Source: Microcoleus sp. AS-A8
GTDB lineage: Bacteria; Cyanobacteriota; Cyanobacteriia; Cyanobacteriales; Coleofasciculaceae
DNA length: 64,000 nt
Direction: 5' to 3'
Assembly: GCA_039962225.1 (NCBI GenBank)
Contig: JAMPKV010000002.1
Span: forward strand, 372,001 to 436,000
The position numbers and the translations under genes were made by a program. Position 1 is the first letter of the stretch. Each line of letters begins with the position of its first letter. Below the pieces are notes generated by a model. It searched no databases and was not told the origin of the DNA. It was given only the letters and a program-made list of their open reading frames with translations. This document shows, one piece after another, positions 26,896 through 38,375 of the stretch.

Positions 26896-27684
26896 TCAAC
26901 CTTCAACTCCAAACGGGGCGATGGGACAAATTTGCACACCCACTGGTGTCTGGAGAACAATAACTTCAACGCCAAAGACTTGGGCGAGATTTTCCGGGGT
27001 GAGGACGGCGGCGGGTGTACCGATATCCCAAAGATACCCTTGCTTGAGCATGGCGATGCGATCGCTATACCGTGCAGCTAAATTCACCTCATGCAGTACC
27101 GTTATAATTGACAGCCCTCGCTTCTGATTGAGCCGTTTGAGCAGTTCCAGCAGTTGTAGCTGATAGTGAATATCCAGATAAGTTGTGGGTTCATCTAACA
27201 GCAGAACTTGTGGTGCTTGTGCCAGTGCCAGTGCCAGGAAGGCGCGTTGTCGTTCACCGCCGGAGAGATGTTCCACGGGGCGATCGCTCAACGATTCAAT
27301 CCCCGTCTCCACAATCGCCTCCTCGACTTTTGTGCGATCTTGTGTATCTAATTCCCACTGCCACCAAGGTTGATGAGGACTTCGCCCCAAACTCACCAGT
27401 TGCCGCACGGTTAACCCCGTGGGCACCGCTTGTTGTTGTGGCAAAATTGCCAGTTTTTGAGCGACGACTTGGGCGGGTTGGTTGTGAATGGCTTTCCCAT
27501 CCAAAAGTACCGTACCCTTGTGCGGTGACAGGATGCGGCTAAGAAGTTTGAGCAATGTGGACTTCCCGGAACCATTGGCACCCACCAGGCTCAGCCACTC
27601 GCCTTGTTGGAGGGCTAAGTTAATGCCGTGAATAATGGGCGTTGTGCTGTAACCACCGACCAAGTTTTGAGCTTCTAAAGGCAT
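26896..27684 (-). CDS. ABC transporter ATP-binding protein, FecE/BtuD type
   Basis: 262 residues from the ATG at 27684 (a TTG at 27699 would add five). Walker A is VGANGSGKSTLL, Q-loop is LPQQQAVPTG, signature is EHLSGGERQRAF, Walker B is VLLLDEPTTYLDI and the H-loop is TVLHEVNLAA. This sequence pattern is that of the iron-siderophore/B12 importer ATPases. It powers uptake together with the FecCD-like permease, but a 5-kb haemagglutinin-CHAT gene now lies between the two. The binding-protein gene follows 85 nt downstream. Confidence 0.9.
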   Translation of the reverse strand: MPLEAQNLVGGYSTTPIIHGINLALQQGEWLSLVGANGSGKSTLLKLLSRILSPHKGTVLLDGKAIHNQPAQVVAQKLAILPQQQAVPTGLTVRQLVSLGRSPHQPWWQWELDTQDRTKVEEAIVETGIESLSDRPVEHLSGGERQRAFLALALAQAPQVLLLDEPTTYLDIHYQLQLLELLKRLNQKRGLSIITVLHEVNLAARYSDRIAMLKQGYLWDIGTPAAVLTPENLAQVFGVEVIVLQTPVGVQICPIAPFGVEG

Positions 27685-27760
27685 GAGCGAATGGAGCAAT
27701 GTAGATTTTGCAATGATTTTGAGCGGAATTTTTCAGGTTAATTTTAACTTTATAATGCGC

Positions 27761-30700
27761 TTACCACGGGCTACCAATCATTGTGAATGCAGCCCAGTAA
27801 TAAGGATGAGAGAAATCATGACTACTCTGTCCGGCGAGTTCTGGGGGTAAGGAGATACTACCCAGTTCGTCTAACCCTTGGAGTTGACCATTTTCCACAC
27901 GTACTTGCTTTTGCAGCATCGCCAGTTGAGCACGCCGCAGTGCCTCGGCTTTGATCGTCACGTCGGATTGGCGCAAGTGCTGATAAAATCCACTCATGAT
28001 TGCCAGTGTCCCTTCATCACTGACATACCACAGACTAGCCAAGGCAGATTTGACTCCTGCTTGCACTGCTAATCCGGCAAAACCCAACTCCGCATCGACA
28101 TCTCCTAAGGCAGTACGACAGGCACTTAAAACTAACAGTTCAACTTGAGGGGGCTGATGCCAACCCATCTGCCGCAGTTGATTCACCTTGAGTTGGCTAT
28201 CCCATAACTGAATGTAAGCGTTATCCGCCTTTCCGGGTTGAAAGTCGGCGTGGGTGGCTAAGTGAATGATGCCGAAAGGCTGACGCTGTGCCAAGAGATT
28301 CTTCTCGGTAAATTCTTCATTGAGGAAGGATTTCCCCGTCCACAACTGTTGGGTAATCACGTTCAATTCTGTTGGTACAGCAGGCAATGGTGCCAGTTCT
28401 TGAAATTCGGATGCTCCCATCCCCAGCACTTGGGCATCTTTCACACCCTTGTAGCGGCTATTGGTAAGGCTGACACTAGGAATAGATCCGAGGCTATACT
28501 TTTCCACCAAAAACTGCTGCCCATCGTGTAATGCTGCCATGGGGACGAGGCGTAACCCGGCATCCATACAAAAGATGAGAGTGTCGATTCCCAGTGATTC
28601 CAAATGAGATTCGAGGGGAGCAATCATCCATTGGTAGAGCTGTTGTGCTGAGGCAAGGTAGCCACGGGAATCTGTGACATTGGTAACGGCGCGACGGAAC
28701 TCGGTTAAGGTTTTCTTGAGGGCAGCCGCATTCGCTTCTGGGACTACCTTACGGATGGGAGAACCATCTGGCATGACTAGCACCAGTTCCAGTTGTTGGG
28801 GTGTTGAGAGAGCGTAGACGATCGCAGGCTGAGTTTTGGTTTCGCTTTTAATTGTTTTTAAAACCGTTCTAATGCCTTCGACGGTAGCGGTTTCATGGGG
28901 TAAATTTTCTCCCAAATAGTTCTCAAATTCTTCCTCAAAGACTTCGTCAATTTGAGTAACGGCTTGATTGAGATTGCCTTGAGACAGAAGGTTTTGCAGG
29001 TTGATGTAATCTGTGTTGAGACTTCCTTCGGGAAGTGTCCACCCATATCGGGAGCTACTGCCTACCGCGTCTGGGTTGATTGTCGTTTTAGCTCCTACAA
29101 GCTCCCCAACTAAATTGGCTAGAATATCTTGGGGAATTGTATTGGAATCAGGTCGATTTGACCCTAACAAAGGTGGGGGTGGAGGGGCTACGGTTTGCCC
29201 AGGAACAGAGATAATTTGAATTCTCTCTTGAGTATGGGTGTTGAGAAATTCCTGATTGGGGGAGATGGTTTGGATGGGAAATGCATTTCCTGTCGTGATT
29301 GCTCCTGCTGTCCCGTTTGTAGTAGCATCCCCCACAATAAAAGGTGTAATTCCTTGTCCCCCGTGCCGGATAATAATCGAGCCTCCGCCCGTAACTCCAC
29401 CCGTGGCAATACTGGCATTTGTCCCGTCTAAATTGGGAAAAGAACCCGTTGCTCTGAAAAATTGGGTTGTCGTAATATCAACATTTCCACCCGTGCCACC
29501 CGTACCTCCTTCCGCTTGAATCCCAGCGACTTGGATGTTACCACTAGCAGAATTAAGGGTAATATCGCCAGCATTGCCGATCGCGGAACTGGAGAAGATG
29601 GGACGAGAACCGACAGTAATGTTGCTGGCAGAATTAAGCAAAATATCGCCGCCATTGCCGTTCAAGGAACCGGAACTTACCCCACTCACACCAACGACGC
29701 TGCTGTCGTTATTGATATTAATTTCGCCGCCGCTATTAATATTAATAGTTCCGCCATCTCCGTTGCCACCACTGGAAGCGATCGCATTTATCGTGATATT
29801 ACCTGCTGCATTGAGGGCAATTGCACCGCCAGTATTATTCCCTAACGCGCTGAGAGTATCTGTCGTGATGCTGCCATTATTAGCAGAAAGGGTAATTGCA
29901 CCGCCATCGCCAACTTGAGAAGCAGAACTAAGGATTCCGGCACTAGTATTGATTGAACCATTGTTGCTAGTGATTGCGATCGCTCCACCTGAGGTGATGA
30001 TATTACGAGTAATAATGTTTTGGTTGGCGCTGAGGCTGATATTTCCACTTCCCGTTGCGGCGAGTGCGCCACCATTTCCAAAGAAAATGCCCTCACTGTT
30101 GTTGTTAGTCCCCTCAACCATGCCTTCGAGGATAATGTTTCCCGTGCCAGTCGTTCGGAGTACACCATCGCCATTCCTACCAATCCAAACCCCATAACTC
30201 CTGTTTCCGGTTCCTCTGCTAGTTCCCCTGATGACGATATTTCCATTCTGTGAAGTCACTTGGGAGTTGGGGTCTAAAATAGCGATACCTTGATTATCTG
30301 TCCCATATCCGCCAGTCCCCGTTAGGGTAATAGTTCCTGTTCCGGTTGTTGCCACAACGGTGTCCCGAATCATCGCAATGCCGTCGTTATTGTCACCATT
30401 TGCATTGCTAATGCCCGTCATGTCAATCGAGCCTCCTCCAGTCGATTGCACTAAGCTGCCAATTCTGATTAAGATGCCGTGGCTTGAATCTGCATCGCTG
30501 GTATTAGCTGTGCCTTTTAAGCTAATATTTCCACTGGTTGTAAAAAGCCTAGAGCCTGACTCCATCAGTATTCCAGAATTGTCTTCTATCCCGTTGCCGC
30601 CAGTACCCTCTAGGGTTATATTTCCCGTCCCAGTTGCTTCGATTACGCTGGAATCATTCGTGGACTGCTCTCGAATGACGATACCGTAGTTGTCATTGCC

Positions 30701-32803
30701 ACTACCGCTACCAGTCCCTATTAAAGCAATACTTCCGTTTCCGGAAGAGCGGATGATGCTGCCATCACGCAATTGAATGCCCCATCCATTATTAATCCCG
30801 TTGCCGCCAGTGCCGTTTAGGCTGATATTCCCGTTCTGTGAATAGATGGTGGTGTCAATAACATCGATGCCGATACTACTACTTCTTCCAATTCCACCAA
30901 TACCAGTTAGGGTAATAGTCCCTGTCCCAATTGTTTCTAGTAAACTCCTGCCTACCAAAATGCCGGAATTATCATTGTCGTTGCCACCAACTCTCCCCGT
31001 ACCCACTAAGGCAATAGCACCATTTCCAGTGTTAAGACTGCTGTTGAAAACATGAACGCCCCACGGCAGGGCAGCACTTCCCCTACCAATCCCAGTAACA
31101 TTGCCACCATTGGTAAAAATCGTGGCATTGGCAATTTCAATAGCACCTGCCCCACTGCTATCAGCATCAGCATTCAGGTTCACATTTAGCCTACCGCTAC
31201 TCGAAGAGATTCCCCCATTCAGGATGATGTTGTTGGCAGCTAGTAATGTAAGAGTCGCGTCTCCACCTGCTGTCTTGTTGATGAGTGCATCAGTATTCTG
31301 AGTAATATTGCCTTCTTCAACCCCACCAATATCCGTAGTGATAGTAACGTTAGTGCCAGTATTCAGTGCCGTATTAATATTGGCAACATCAACAGTATTT
31401 GTCCCGATCGCACCGCCACCCCCATTTGCGATCGTGATATTCGTTGGATCGATCAGCCAGGTACCACCAATACCATTAAAAGCACTAGCATTAGGAATAC
31501 TGGTGAGATTGAGAGACTGCTTCCCAGAGGTTTCAATTAATCCACCATTTCCGGATACAGTTCCTCCCCGTGCCGTCAGTATCCCGTGAATGCTGGCTGT
31601 GCGATCAGAAAAAGCAATAACTTTTCCCCCATTGCCAGATAGCAGCGCATCGGCGGACACTATCGAATCGCTACTAACAAACGTTTCTAACGAATTCGGG
31701 ACGTTCCCTTGTCCCTGAAAATCCCCACCAATCAACACCGTACCACCGCCATTGGTGCCAGAAGCATTGATATTGGCACCCAATAAACCCACCTTGTCAC
31801 CCAACAAATAAACATTCCCGCCTACCCCTCCTGGGTAAGAGGGGGAAATGCCTTCTTGCGCCCCCCCTTGATAAGGGGGGGTTGGGGGGGGTGAAACATC
31901 GAGAGTACCCGACACAATCGTAGTGCCCGCTTCATAGGGAATCGTTACCCCAGAACTACTCAATTGCACCGTACCCGTTGGAGAAACCTTCAACCCAGTC
32001 TCTACATTTCCAGCCGTTCCCGTCAGCAACATGGGTAAATCTTGAGGAGAAATTGCTAATTGTTGTCCATCCGTTGCGCGAGGAGGTTGAATCTCTAAAC
32101 TCAATAAGTGTCCAGATTGACTAATCCTAACTAGACCTTCATTCTGCACAGCAGCAATCATAATACTTCCCGACGCTGCTTTCAGTGAGCCAGTATTGAC
32201 AACATTGCCACCCAGTAAGGTTAAATTCTGTCCCTCTCCCACTACCAAATTGCCACCATTAACAATTACGCCTAGTTGTTTGTTATCAAAAGCAAACAGA
32301 CTGGGTGTACCGATTAACGTCTGATAGTCATTCTCACCAACGGCATTAAACCATTTATCCCCAGCAAAACCAATGCCTGTGGCTGTCGTCGCTGTAAACG
32401 AAGCCGGGACATTGAGACTGGCACCCGTACCAAACACAATTCCCGCCGGATTCATCAAAAATAAGTTCGATGGCCCTCCAGTTACCTGAATCAAACCGTT
32501 AATTACAGAAGGGTCACCGCCAATCACTCGCGCTAAAATATTCTGAATTGAATCATTGGATAAAAAATTAGCGATTTGCTGAGAATTGAGTCCAAATTGC
32601 GTAAAACTATGAAATAAATTAGTGCCATTGTGAGAAAGCGTACCCCCTTGGATATCAAAGCGATTTCCATCAGGTGTAACTTGAGTGCCAGTGCCGTCAT
32701 CCGCCCCTTGAATAGGCTGTGCCCAGGCTAGTTGAGGTTCAAACAATCTAACCAACAGGAGACTGGTTAGCAAGGAAGCAACGACTCCAGCAACTGGCTT
32801 CAT
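27761..32803 (-). CDS. Two-partner-secretion filamentous haemagglutinin fused to a CHAT domain
   Basis: 1680 residues, one of the largest genes here. Signal peptide ([14 protein letters not shown]...AWAQ), then the TPS haemagglutination domain ([32 protein letters not shown]). A long beta-helix follows, built from irregular units such as [20 protein letters not shown], roughly residues 450-1200. The last ~390 residues are a CHAT domain with HLATHADF (His) and [12 protein letters not shown] (Cys). The stalk probably presents the peptidase outside the cell after export by a TpsB pore; no TpsB is in the window. An in-frame dispersed repeat (31821-31892) encodes [10 protein letters not shown]-type residues near the end of the TPS domain. 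Confidence 0.88.
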   Translation of the reverse strand: MKPVAGVVASLLTSLLLVRLFEPQLAWAQPIQGADDGTGTQVTPDGNRFDIQGGTLSHNGTNLFHSFTQFGLNSQQIANFLSNDSIQNILARVIGGDPSVINGLIQVTGGPSNLFLMNPAGIVFGTGASLNVPASFTATTATGIGFAGDKWFNAVGENDYQTLIGTPSLFAFDNKQLGVIVNGGNLVVGEGQNLTLLGGNVVNTGSLKAASGSIMIAAVQNEGLVRISQSGHLLSLEIQPPRATDGQQLAISPQDLPMLLTGTAGNVETGLKVSPTGTVQLSSSGVTIPYEAGTTIVSGTLDVSPPPTPPYQGGAQEGISPSYPGGVGGNVYLLGDKVGLLGANINASGTNGGGTVLIGGDFQGQGNVPNSLETFVSSDSIVSADALLSGNGGKVIAFSDRTASIHGILTARGGTVSGNGGLIETSGKQSLNLTSIPNASAFNGIGGTWLIDPTNITIANGGGGAIGTNTVDVANINTALNTGTNVTITTDIGGVEEGNITQNTDALINKTAGGDATLTLLAANNIILNGGISSSSGRLNVNLNADADSSGAGAIEIANATIFTNGGNVTGIGRGSAALPWGVHVFNSSLNTGNGAIALVGTGRVGGNDNDNSGILVGRSLLETIGTGTITLTGIGGIGRSSSIGIDVIDTTIYSQNGNISLNGTGGNGINNGWGIQLRDGSIIRSSGNGSIALIGTGSGSGNDNYGIVIREQSTNDSSVIEATGTGNITLEGTGGNGIEDNSGILMESGSRLFTTSGNISLKGTANTSDADSSHGILIRIGSLVQSTGGGSIDMTGISNANGDNNDGIAMIRDTVVATTGTGTITLTGTGGYGTDNQGIAILDPNSQVTSQNGNIVIRGTSRGTGNRSYGVWIGRNGDGVLRTTGTGNIILEGMVEGTNNNSEGIFFGNGGALAATGSGNISLSANQNIITRNIITSGGAIAITSNNGSINTSAGILSSASQVGDGGAITLSANNGSITTDTLSALGNNTGGAIALNAAGNITINAIASSGGNGDGGTININSGGEININNDSSVVGVSGVSSGSLNGNGGDILLNSASNITVGSRPIFSSSAIGNAGDITLNSASGNIQVAGIQAEGGTGGTGGNVDITTTQFFRATGSFPNLDGTNASIATGGVTGGGSIIIRHGGQGITPFIVGDATTNGTAGAITTGNAFPIQTISPNQEFLNTHTQERIQIISVPGQTVAPPPPPLLGSNRPDSNTIPQDILANLVGELVGAKTTINPDAVGSSSRYGWTLPEGSLNTDYINLQNLLSQGNLNQAVTQIDEVFEEEFENYLGENLPHETATVEGIRTVLKTIKSETKTQPAIVYALSTPQQLELVLVMPDGSPIRKVVPEANAAALKKTLTEFRRAVTNVTDSRGYLASAQQLYQWMIAPLESHLESLGIDTLIFCMDAGLRLVPMAALHDGQQFLVEKYSLGSIPSVSLTNSRYKGVKDAQVLGMGASEFQELAPLPAVPTELNVITQQLWTGKSFLNEEFTEKNLLAQRQPFGIIHLATHADFQPGKADNAYIQLWDSQLKVNQLRQMGWHQPPQVELLVLSACRTALGDVDAELGFAGLAVQAGVKSALASLWYVSDEGTLAIMSGFYQHLRQSDVTIKAEALRRAQLAMLQKQVRVENGQLQGLDELGSISLPPELAGQSSHDFSHPYYWAAFTMIGSPW

Positions 32804-33194
32804 AATATTCCGTTTAATAGAGAAAATTTAGGTATTTGAAAAGCCGTAATTTCTCAAGAAATTATAGAATTTATATAGAATAAGACGCCAATTCGTTATA
32901 TTTAGTAATGGCTCAGCCTGCTGACAATGGGCGAAAAAACTTGAGGATAATAGGTATTTTTACAGGAAAATTAATTCCCTGTCCTTGATCAGCTACTGTG
33001 TATACACAAGTCTTTTTCGCCCCCTAAATCCCCCAATTCTGGGGGACTTTGAAGTCTGGTTCAACCCAAAATTGGAAGGAATTTAAATTCTGTTTCCCCC
33101 AAAGTTGGCCGGAGCGACCGCCGGAGCTCATACGAGGACTTTAGTGAGGATGAGGAGTTAGGGAGGCTATTCAGCGGATTTGGCCCAAGTCTGG
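32804..33194. repeat. Spacer with dispersed C/G-run repeats
   Basis: The first ~200 nt are A/T-rich and probably hold the promoter of the haemagglutinin-CHAT gene. From 33020 there is CCCCCTAAATCCCCCAATTC followed by TGGGGGAC. Then CCGGAGCTCATACGAGG (33121-33137) runs straight into CTTTAGTGAGG (33139-33149), so both variants of the dispersed 17-mer are side by side. Confidence 0.6.
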
Positions 33195-34217
33195 CTAACT
33201 AGAAGCCGCCGATCGCCGAGAAAGCAACCAGACAAACAAAGGCGATCCCAGAAGTGCGGTAACCGCCCCCACGGGTAACTCTACCGCCCCTAATCGGGAC
33301 ACAATATCCGCGAACAACAGGACTAAGGCACCCCCAATTGCAGAAAGCGGCAGCACCCAGCGGTAGTCTGTGCCTATCAGTAGCCGCACACCATGAGGTA
33401 CGACTAAACCCACAAATCCAATTAATCCGCCGACACTGACAGCGCCTGCGGCAAGTAGGGTAGCAACTCCTCCAATTAAAAAGCGCGATCGCATCAAAGA
33501 AAATCCCAACCCTACCGCCAACTCATCGCCTAAATTCAAAATATTAACGGAGCGAGCCAGTAAACAACCACCCACCAGTGCCACCAGGACATAAGGGCCA
33601 GCTACCGTGACTTCTGGCCATCCTCGCCCATTGAGACTACCAATGAGCCAATTGAGAGCCGCCTGAACTCTACCATCATCAGCTAGCAGGAGCATGGTTG
33701 ACTGAATCGCTCCAAACAGGGAACTCACCGCCACTCCCCCCAAAATCAACCGTTCCACGGAAACACCGATACTGGTACGAGCCAGGATATAAACAAATAT
33801 CGTTGTCACGATCGCACCAACCCACGCGGCTAGGGGTAACCACGCTTGAAACAGCCCTAAAGTCACCAACCCCACAGCCACCAAACCAGCACCCGCAGAA
33901 ATGCCCAATAAAAACGGATCAGCCAATCCATTCCGCAACATCCCCTGCAACAAGGCACCCGACATCCCTAAAGCTGACCCAACAATTAATGCTGCGATCG
34001 TTCGAGGCAACCGCAGATCCCAGAGAATTGTTTGATTAATCGGATCACCTTGATGAAGTAATGCCTGCCATAACTGGGAGAAACTCAGAGAGACGGCACC
34101 TTGAGACAGGGAAATCCCCACCGCCAAAAGTAAGCCGCCTCCCAAGAGCAAACAAGCTTGCCAGACTCGGTAACTTTTCTGCCAAAGTTGCGGGATAGCC
34201 AAGGCAAAAGACCTCAC
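33195..34217 (-). CDS. FecCD-family ABC importer permease
   Basis: 340-residue inner-membrane permease with about ten hydrophobic segments. Family marks: LRLPRTIAALIVGSALGMSG, ALLQGMLRNGLADPFLLGISAGA, GGVATLLAAGAVSVGGLIGFVGLVVPH (in two adjoining parts) and GTDYRWVLPLSAIGGA. It carries an iron-siderophore, haem or corrinoid inward using the FecE-type ATPase encoded at 26896. The GTG start overlaps the stop of the upstream transglycosylase by 1 nt (TAGTG), so the two are translationally coupled. The haemagglutinin-CHAT gene then separates it from its ATPase. Confidence 0.92.
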   Translation of the reverse strand: MRSFALAIPQLWQKSYRVWQACLLLGGGLLLAVGISLSQGAVSLSFSQLWQALLHQGDPINQTILWDLRLPRTIAALIVGSALGMSGALLQGMLRNGLADPFLLGISAGAGLVAVGLVTLGLFQAWLPLAAWVGAIVTTIFVYILARTSIGVSVERLILGGVAVSSLFGAIQSTMLLLADDGRVQAALNWLIGSLNGRGWPEVTVAGPYVLVALVGGCLLARSVNILNLGDELAVGLGFSLMRSRFLIGGVATLLAAGAVSVGGLIGFVGLVVPHGVRLLIGTDYRWVLPLSAIGGALVLLFADIVSRLGAVELPVGAVTALLGSPLFVWLLSRRSAASS

Positions 34218-36412
34218 TAACGGGATACTACTGGCTGAGCCTTAGAATACTTGGCTAACGATTGAGCAATATCGGGATTGTAGAGTCGCAGATAATTCCA
34301 ATAATTGGCAAAAACGGACTCGACATAACCCTTAGTTTCCCCAAACGGAATCACCTCAATAAAGGCATCCGGGTCACTAAACCCATATTTGGCAATCCAG
34401 TTTGACACGTTTCCAGGGCCAGCATTGTAACTGGCGACCGCTAATAAGGAGTTATTGCTGTACTCTTGGTGGGTGTGATCGAGATACCAGGTGCCGAGTT
34501 TGATGTTGTCATCTGGATTTTCCAGGTTATAGTCCTTGAGCTGGATTTTTTGGGCAATCCAAGTGCCGGTTCCTGGCATCACCTGCATCAAACCTTTAGC
34601 ACCAGCAACCGAGCGAATTTTCGGTTCAAATCGAGACTCTTGTCGAATTAAACCAGCAACCAGGAAGGGATTAAGTTGGCGCTGTCCAGACCAGCTAATA
34701 ATGGATTCTAGGAAAGGCAGGGGAAACAGAGCCTGCCAGTAAGCGGGTTCTTGGCGTAAATCTTTCCATTGCGATCGCTCTTCAGGGGTATCTCGCAGGC
34801 TGAGGTACCAAATTTTATTAATCCCGAGTTGATGCCGGCCTATCCCTACGTTGAGCAAACCATCGGTAAATTGCTCAGCAACGGTTGGCTTGAGTCGGTT
34901 CTTAAATTCTGCTTGCCAGAGTGTCCAGGCACTCTGATTCTGTCCCAACTGATAAAGTTCTTTTAAGGCTGCCGAGCCAGTGGGGGGTGTGGGTCGCAGT
35001 TGCGGGGGTACAATCTGTGGTTTCAAATCTCGCACGGTGGTAAAGTCTCCCACATTCCAGCCCAACAAATGTGCCGACCGCCATGCATAGAATGATTCTG
35101 GATAGTGAGCCAGCACATGCTCAAAGGCGGCTGTCGCCTCTTGTGGACGCCCTATTTGAGCCGCCCACCGACCGACCCAAAACGCGGCTTCTGGAGCCTG
35201 TTCACTATCGGGATTATTAGTGGTAATCGGTTGTGCCCATTGCCATGCTTCTTTATACTTTCTCGCCGCCGCCATTGTTTTGGCAACTTTCCAGCGATAC
35301 TCCGCTGCCGCATCTGAGGTTTTATATTGAGTCAACACCGACTGACGTGCGTTGGTGGCTGAGGTGGCACTTCCTTTCGCCTCTAGAATGTCGGCTTTCG
35401 TGAGCAATGCCTGAGCGGCTTCATCCGGAAACTTTTTGATGACCAAATCCAGGTATTGCAGCGCCTCGTCTGATTTAGAGAGAGTGGCGAGACGCCTTAA
35501 TCCCAGTCCGGTTTCCTTAGCCTCTGGGAAATCCTTGAGTAGTTGTTGATAGGCGGCTTTTGCTTCTGCCCTCTTGCCTCTCAGTTGATACCCGCGACCC
35601 ACCCGATACGCGTTGAGAGGGGTTCGGGGCGCTTTGGCATAGGCTTGAGCCGCTCTCTCATACTCCATGGTTTCCCAGTAGCCAAAAGCGATCGCTTCCC
35701 AATCTGCTGGCTGGAGTTGGGCGGCAAACTCGTTGACTAAGCGCTCACGAATTGCCCCCATGCCTTGGCCTTCAGGGTTAGATTTGGCTAAGACTAAGAG
35801 CAACGCCGGTTGCTTGGGGTTCTTACTCAACCGTTGGCGAATGATTTCGTGGGTACTCGGATGAGATGGAAATTTAGCGATCGCCTGATTCCAGTACTCA
35901 GGATTGGATTCACCTAAGGCATACAAGGCTTCCGCTGCGACTGGCTGAGTCGGATGGTTGGTCAGGATAGCGTTCCAAGCCGCTTGGGCTTTCGCTTTAT
36001 CCCCCATCAATTCATAAGCTTGGGCGCGTTTCACGCCGATCTGGGACGCCAAGACAGGATATTCTGTATCCAGTCCTTCCAGCCACTTGAGTGCCTTCTC
36101 CCCCTGCTTTTGCTCAATCAAATCCGAGGCTAACAGATAACGGGCACGTTGCTGGTCGAGAGATTTTGACCCAGAGGCAATCGCTTCTAGTTTTGAGGCT
36201 CTTGCTTGAGGTGACAGCGACACCAGAGGCAAAACTTCGGATTTTTCCTGTTTTGGAGTGAGTTTGAATTGACTTTGAGTCTGTTGACTACCAGTCCATT
36301 GATCCAATAGACCGGTCATTTTCAGCGCTAAAATTGATGAGCCAAGTAGGGCGCATAGTAATAGTCCAGCCCCTAGCGCCATAGGAATTTTGTTGATTCG
36401 TCCCTTTAGCAT
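34217..36412 (-). CDS. Slt-type soluble lytic murein transglycosylase with TPR-like repeats
   Basis: 731 residues from the ATG at 36412, which has GAGGGG just upstream; a GTG at 36439 is less likely. An N-terminal membrane anchor (MALGAGLLLCALLGSSILAL) is followed by about 480 residues of helical TPR-like repeats (AQAAWNAILTNHPTQPVAAE and others), the doughnut-shaped scaffold of Slt70. The C-terminal transglycosylase domain has the catalytic glutamate in LIRQESRFEP, then VAGAKGLMQVMPGTG and ASYNAGPGNVSNW. It cleaves peptidoglycan in the periplasm to 1,6-anhydromuropeptides. Coupled to the ABC permease gene. Confidence 0.9.
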   Translation of the reverse strand: MLKGRINKIPMALGAGLLLCALLGSSILALKMTGLLDQWTGSQQTQSQFKLTPKQEKSEVLPLVSLSPQARASKLEAIASGSKSLDQQRARYLLASDLIEQKQGEKALKWLEGLDTEYPVLASQIGVKRAQAYELMGDKAKAQAAWNAILTNHPTQPVAAEALYALGESNPEYWNQAIAKFPSHPSTHEIIRQRLSKNPKQPALLLVLAKSNPEGQGMGAIRERLVNEFAAQLQPADWEAIAFGYWETMEYERAAQAYAKAPRTPLNAYRVGRGYQLRGKRAEAKAAYQQLLKDFPEAKETGLGLRRLATLSKSDEALQYLDLVIKKFPDEAAQALLTKADILEAKGSATSATNARQSVLTQYKTSDAAAEYRWKVAKTMAAARKYKEAWQWAQPITTNNPDSEQAPEAAFWVGRWAAQIGRPQEATAAFEHVLAHYPESFYAWRSAHLLGWNVGDFTTVRDLKPQIVPPQLRPTPPTGSAALKELYQLGQNQSAWTLWQAEFKNRLKPTVAEQFTDGLLNVGIGRHQLGINKIWYLSLRDTPEERSQWKDLRQEPAYWQALFPLPFLESIISWSGQRQLNPFLVAGLIRQESRFEPKIRSVAGAKGLMQVMPGTGTWIAQKIQLKDYNLENPDDNIKLGTWYLDHTHQEYSNNSLLAVASYNAGPGNVSNWIAKYGFSDPDAFIEVIPFGETKGYVESVFANYWNYLRLYNPDIAQSLAKYSKAQPVVSR

Positions 36413-36712
36413 TACCCCTCGTTTGCCCAAAATTGGCACAATCGTTTCTTATTTTGCGTGAGCTGATTTCAGTATTCAGAGAGTAGGCGCTCTGTTCAGA
36501 CTCAAGTCGCCAAAACCTGACGTGGAAGATTTTAGCTTGCTTTCATCCAGATCGGCAGGAAGGTCGTGTGTTTTGATGGATGACATTTATCCTCAATAAA
36601 AGTTGTTGCAATCGGCGGTTCCTCAGGCTGAGAGTATGAATCGTGAGTCTTTATTGGTTTTTGAGCAATACTTGAAAATTAGGTACATATATATCGATTG
36701 ATAGAACCAGGA

Positions 36713-38191
36713 ATGGACATTCGAGCAACGGATACACCCCGCATAGACTGGATAGGTGATGCACTGGCTGTTGGGTTATTTGAAGAGGCGACAACGCTGA
36801 CCGATGATTTAGCCCAACTGGATGAGAAGTTTGCCGGTACGATCAAGGAACTGATTGAAGAAACAGAATTTAAGGGAAGCGCTGGTAGTAGTGCTGTAAC
36901 ACGCGTGGGTGCCGGTAGCTCAATTCGTAAAATTATACTGGTGGGGCTGGGTAAATCAGACACCCTAAGCTTAGATACCTTGCGTCGTGTGGCGGCAGCG
37001 ATCGCCCGAACGGCGAAACAGCAAAAAATCAAAACTCTGGGAATTAGTTTGCCTGTTGTCAATGAAGACCCAGCAGCAACAGCCCAAGCGATTACTGAAG
37101 GCATTGTACTTGCCCTGCACCAGGATAATCGCTTTAAATCTGAACCAGAAGATAAAGGAGCCAAACTAGAACAGGTTGAGTTGCTGGGACTGGGCAATCA
37201 GGAAACGGCGATTAACCGTGCTCATGGAATTTGTTCGGGTGTGATTTTGGCACGGGAATTAGTGGCGGCACCGGCGAATGTGGTGACGCCCATTAGTTTA
37301 GCTGAAACCGCAGAGGCGATCGCATCCCAATACGGCCTTTCCCTGGAAGTATTAGAACGAGAAGACTGTGAGAAGCTAGGGATGGGTGCTTTTTTGGGCG
37401 TCGCCCAAGCGTCAGAAATGCCCCCAAAGTTTATTCATCTCACCTACAAGCCAGAAGGGACAGCCAAGCGTAAACTGGCCATTGTCGGTAAGGGTTTGAC
37501 CTTTGACTCCGGTGGCTTGAACATCAAAGGTGCAGGTAGTGGCATCGAGACGATGAAGATGGATATGGGGGGTGCTGCTGCAACATTGGGTGCGGCAAAA
37601 GCGATCGCTCAGTTGAAGCCAGAGGTTGAAGTTCACTTCATTAGTGCAGCAACGGAGAATATGATTAGCGGGACAGCGATGCACCCCGGCGACATTCTCA
37701 CCGCTTCCAACGGTAAGACGATTGAAGTTAACAACACTGATGCTGAGGGACGCCTGACTCTAGCCGATGCCTTGGTATTTGCTGAAAAGTTAGGAGTAGA
37801 TGCGATCGTCGATTTAGCCACGCTGACTGGTGCTTGCATTGTAGCCTTGGGCAATGATATCGCTGGCCTGTGGGCAACCGATGATACTGTGGCTTCTCAG
37901 TTGAAAGCCGCTGCGGAACAAGCCGGTGAAAAGTTCTGGCAGATGCCGATGGAAGAGAAATACTTCGAGGGTTTGAAGTCACCCATTGCTGACATGAAAA
38001 ACACCGGCCCGCGTGCGGGAGGTTCAATTACGGCAGCTTTGTTCTTGAAGCAGTTTGTCAAAGAAACGCCTTGGATACACTTAGATGTTGCAGGCCCAGT
38101 TTGGGCCGATAAAGAAGACGGCTGCAACAATGCCGGTGCTACGGGTTTCCCCGTGCGAACCCTTGTGAATTGGGTACTCAGCGACGCTTGA
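36713..38191 (+). CDS. pepA: Leucyl aminopeptidase (cytosol aminopeptidase, M17)
   Basis: Releases N-terminal amino acids from peptides in the cytoplasm; two-metal hexameric enzyme. 492 residues from the ATG at 36713 (the TTG at 36698 adds five that do not fit the family). Metal and catalytic residues are in [15 protein letters not shown] (Lys, Asp), KMDMGGAA (Asp) and [14 protein letters not shown] (Asp, Glu, Arg: the PepA signature). The N-terminal P1 domain includes [19 protein letters not shown]. Monocistronic and divergent from slt. Confidence 0.95.
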   Translation: MDIRATDTPRIDWIGDALAVGLFEEATTLTDDLAQLDEKFAGTIKELIEETEFKGSAGSSAVTRVGAGSSIRKIILVGLGKSDTLSLDTLRRVAAAIARTAKQQKIKTLGISLPVVNEDPAATAQAITEGIVLALHQDNRFKSEPEDKGAKLEQVELLGLGNQETAINRAHGICSGVILARELVAAPANVVTPISLAETAEAIASQYGLSLEVLEREDCEKLGMGAFLGVAQASEMPPKFIHLTYKPEGTAKRKLAIVGKGLTFDSGGLNIKGAGSGIETMKMDMGGAAATLGAAKAIAQLKPEVEVHFISAATENMISGTAMHPGDILTASNGKTIEVNNTDAEGRLTLADALVFAEKLGVDAIVDLATLTGACIVALGNDIAGLWATDDTVASQLKAAAEQAGEKFWQMPMEEKYFEGLKSPIADMKNTGPRAGGSITAALFLKQFVKETPWIHLDVAGPVWADKEDGCNNAGATGFPVRTLVNWVLSDA

Positions 38192-38289
38192 TAGCGAGTT
38201 GCGTTCAAGCTAGTCGAGCGGTGGGACAAGGGATGGGGAGAGCCTTGAGGAATTCTCCCCCATCCTCGTATGAGATCCGGCTCCAATCC

Positions 38290-38372
38290 CCAATCCCCCA
38301 CTCTCCCAATCCCTCACTCTCCCAATCCTCACTCTCCCCCACTCTCCCACTCCCCCACTCTCCCGCTCCTCT
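38290..38372. repeat. C/T-rich simple repeat with CTCTCCCA units
   Basis: A degenerate tandem of CACTCTCCCA-like units between pepA and the L,D-transpeptidase gene. It is preceded by CCTCGTATGAGATCCGG (38264-38280), the exact reverse complement of the 17-mer at 22018. Confidence 0.75.
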
Positions 38373-38375
38373 TCA

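Noticed and set aside
29195-31589. Several open frames opposite the haemagglutinin-CHAT gene
   Set aside because: They are Pro/Ile/Val-rich antisense translations of the Gly/Asn/Thr beta-helix repeats.
36679-37197. 172-codon frame opposite pepA
   Set aside because: Ser/Pro/Ala-rich shadow of a strongly supported gene.
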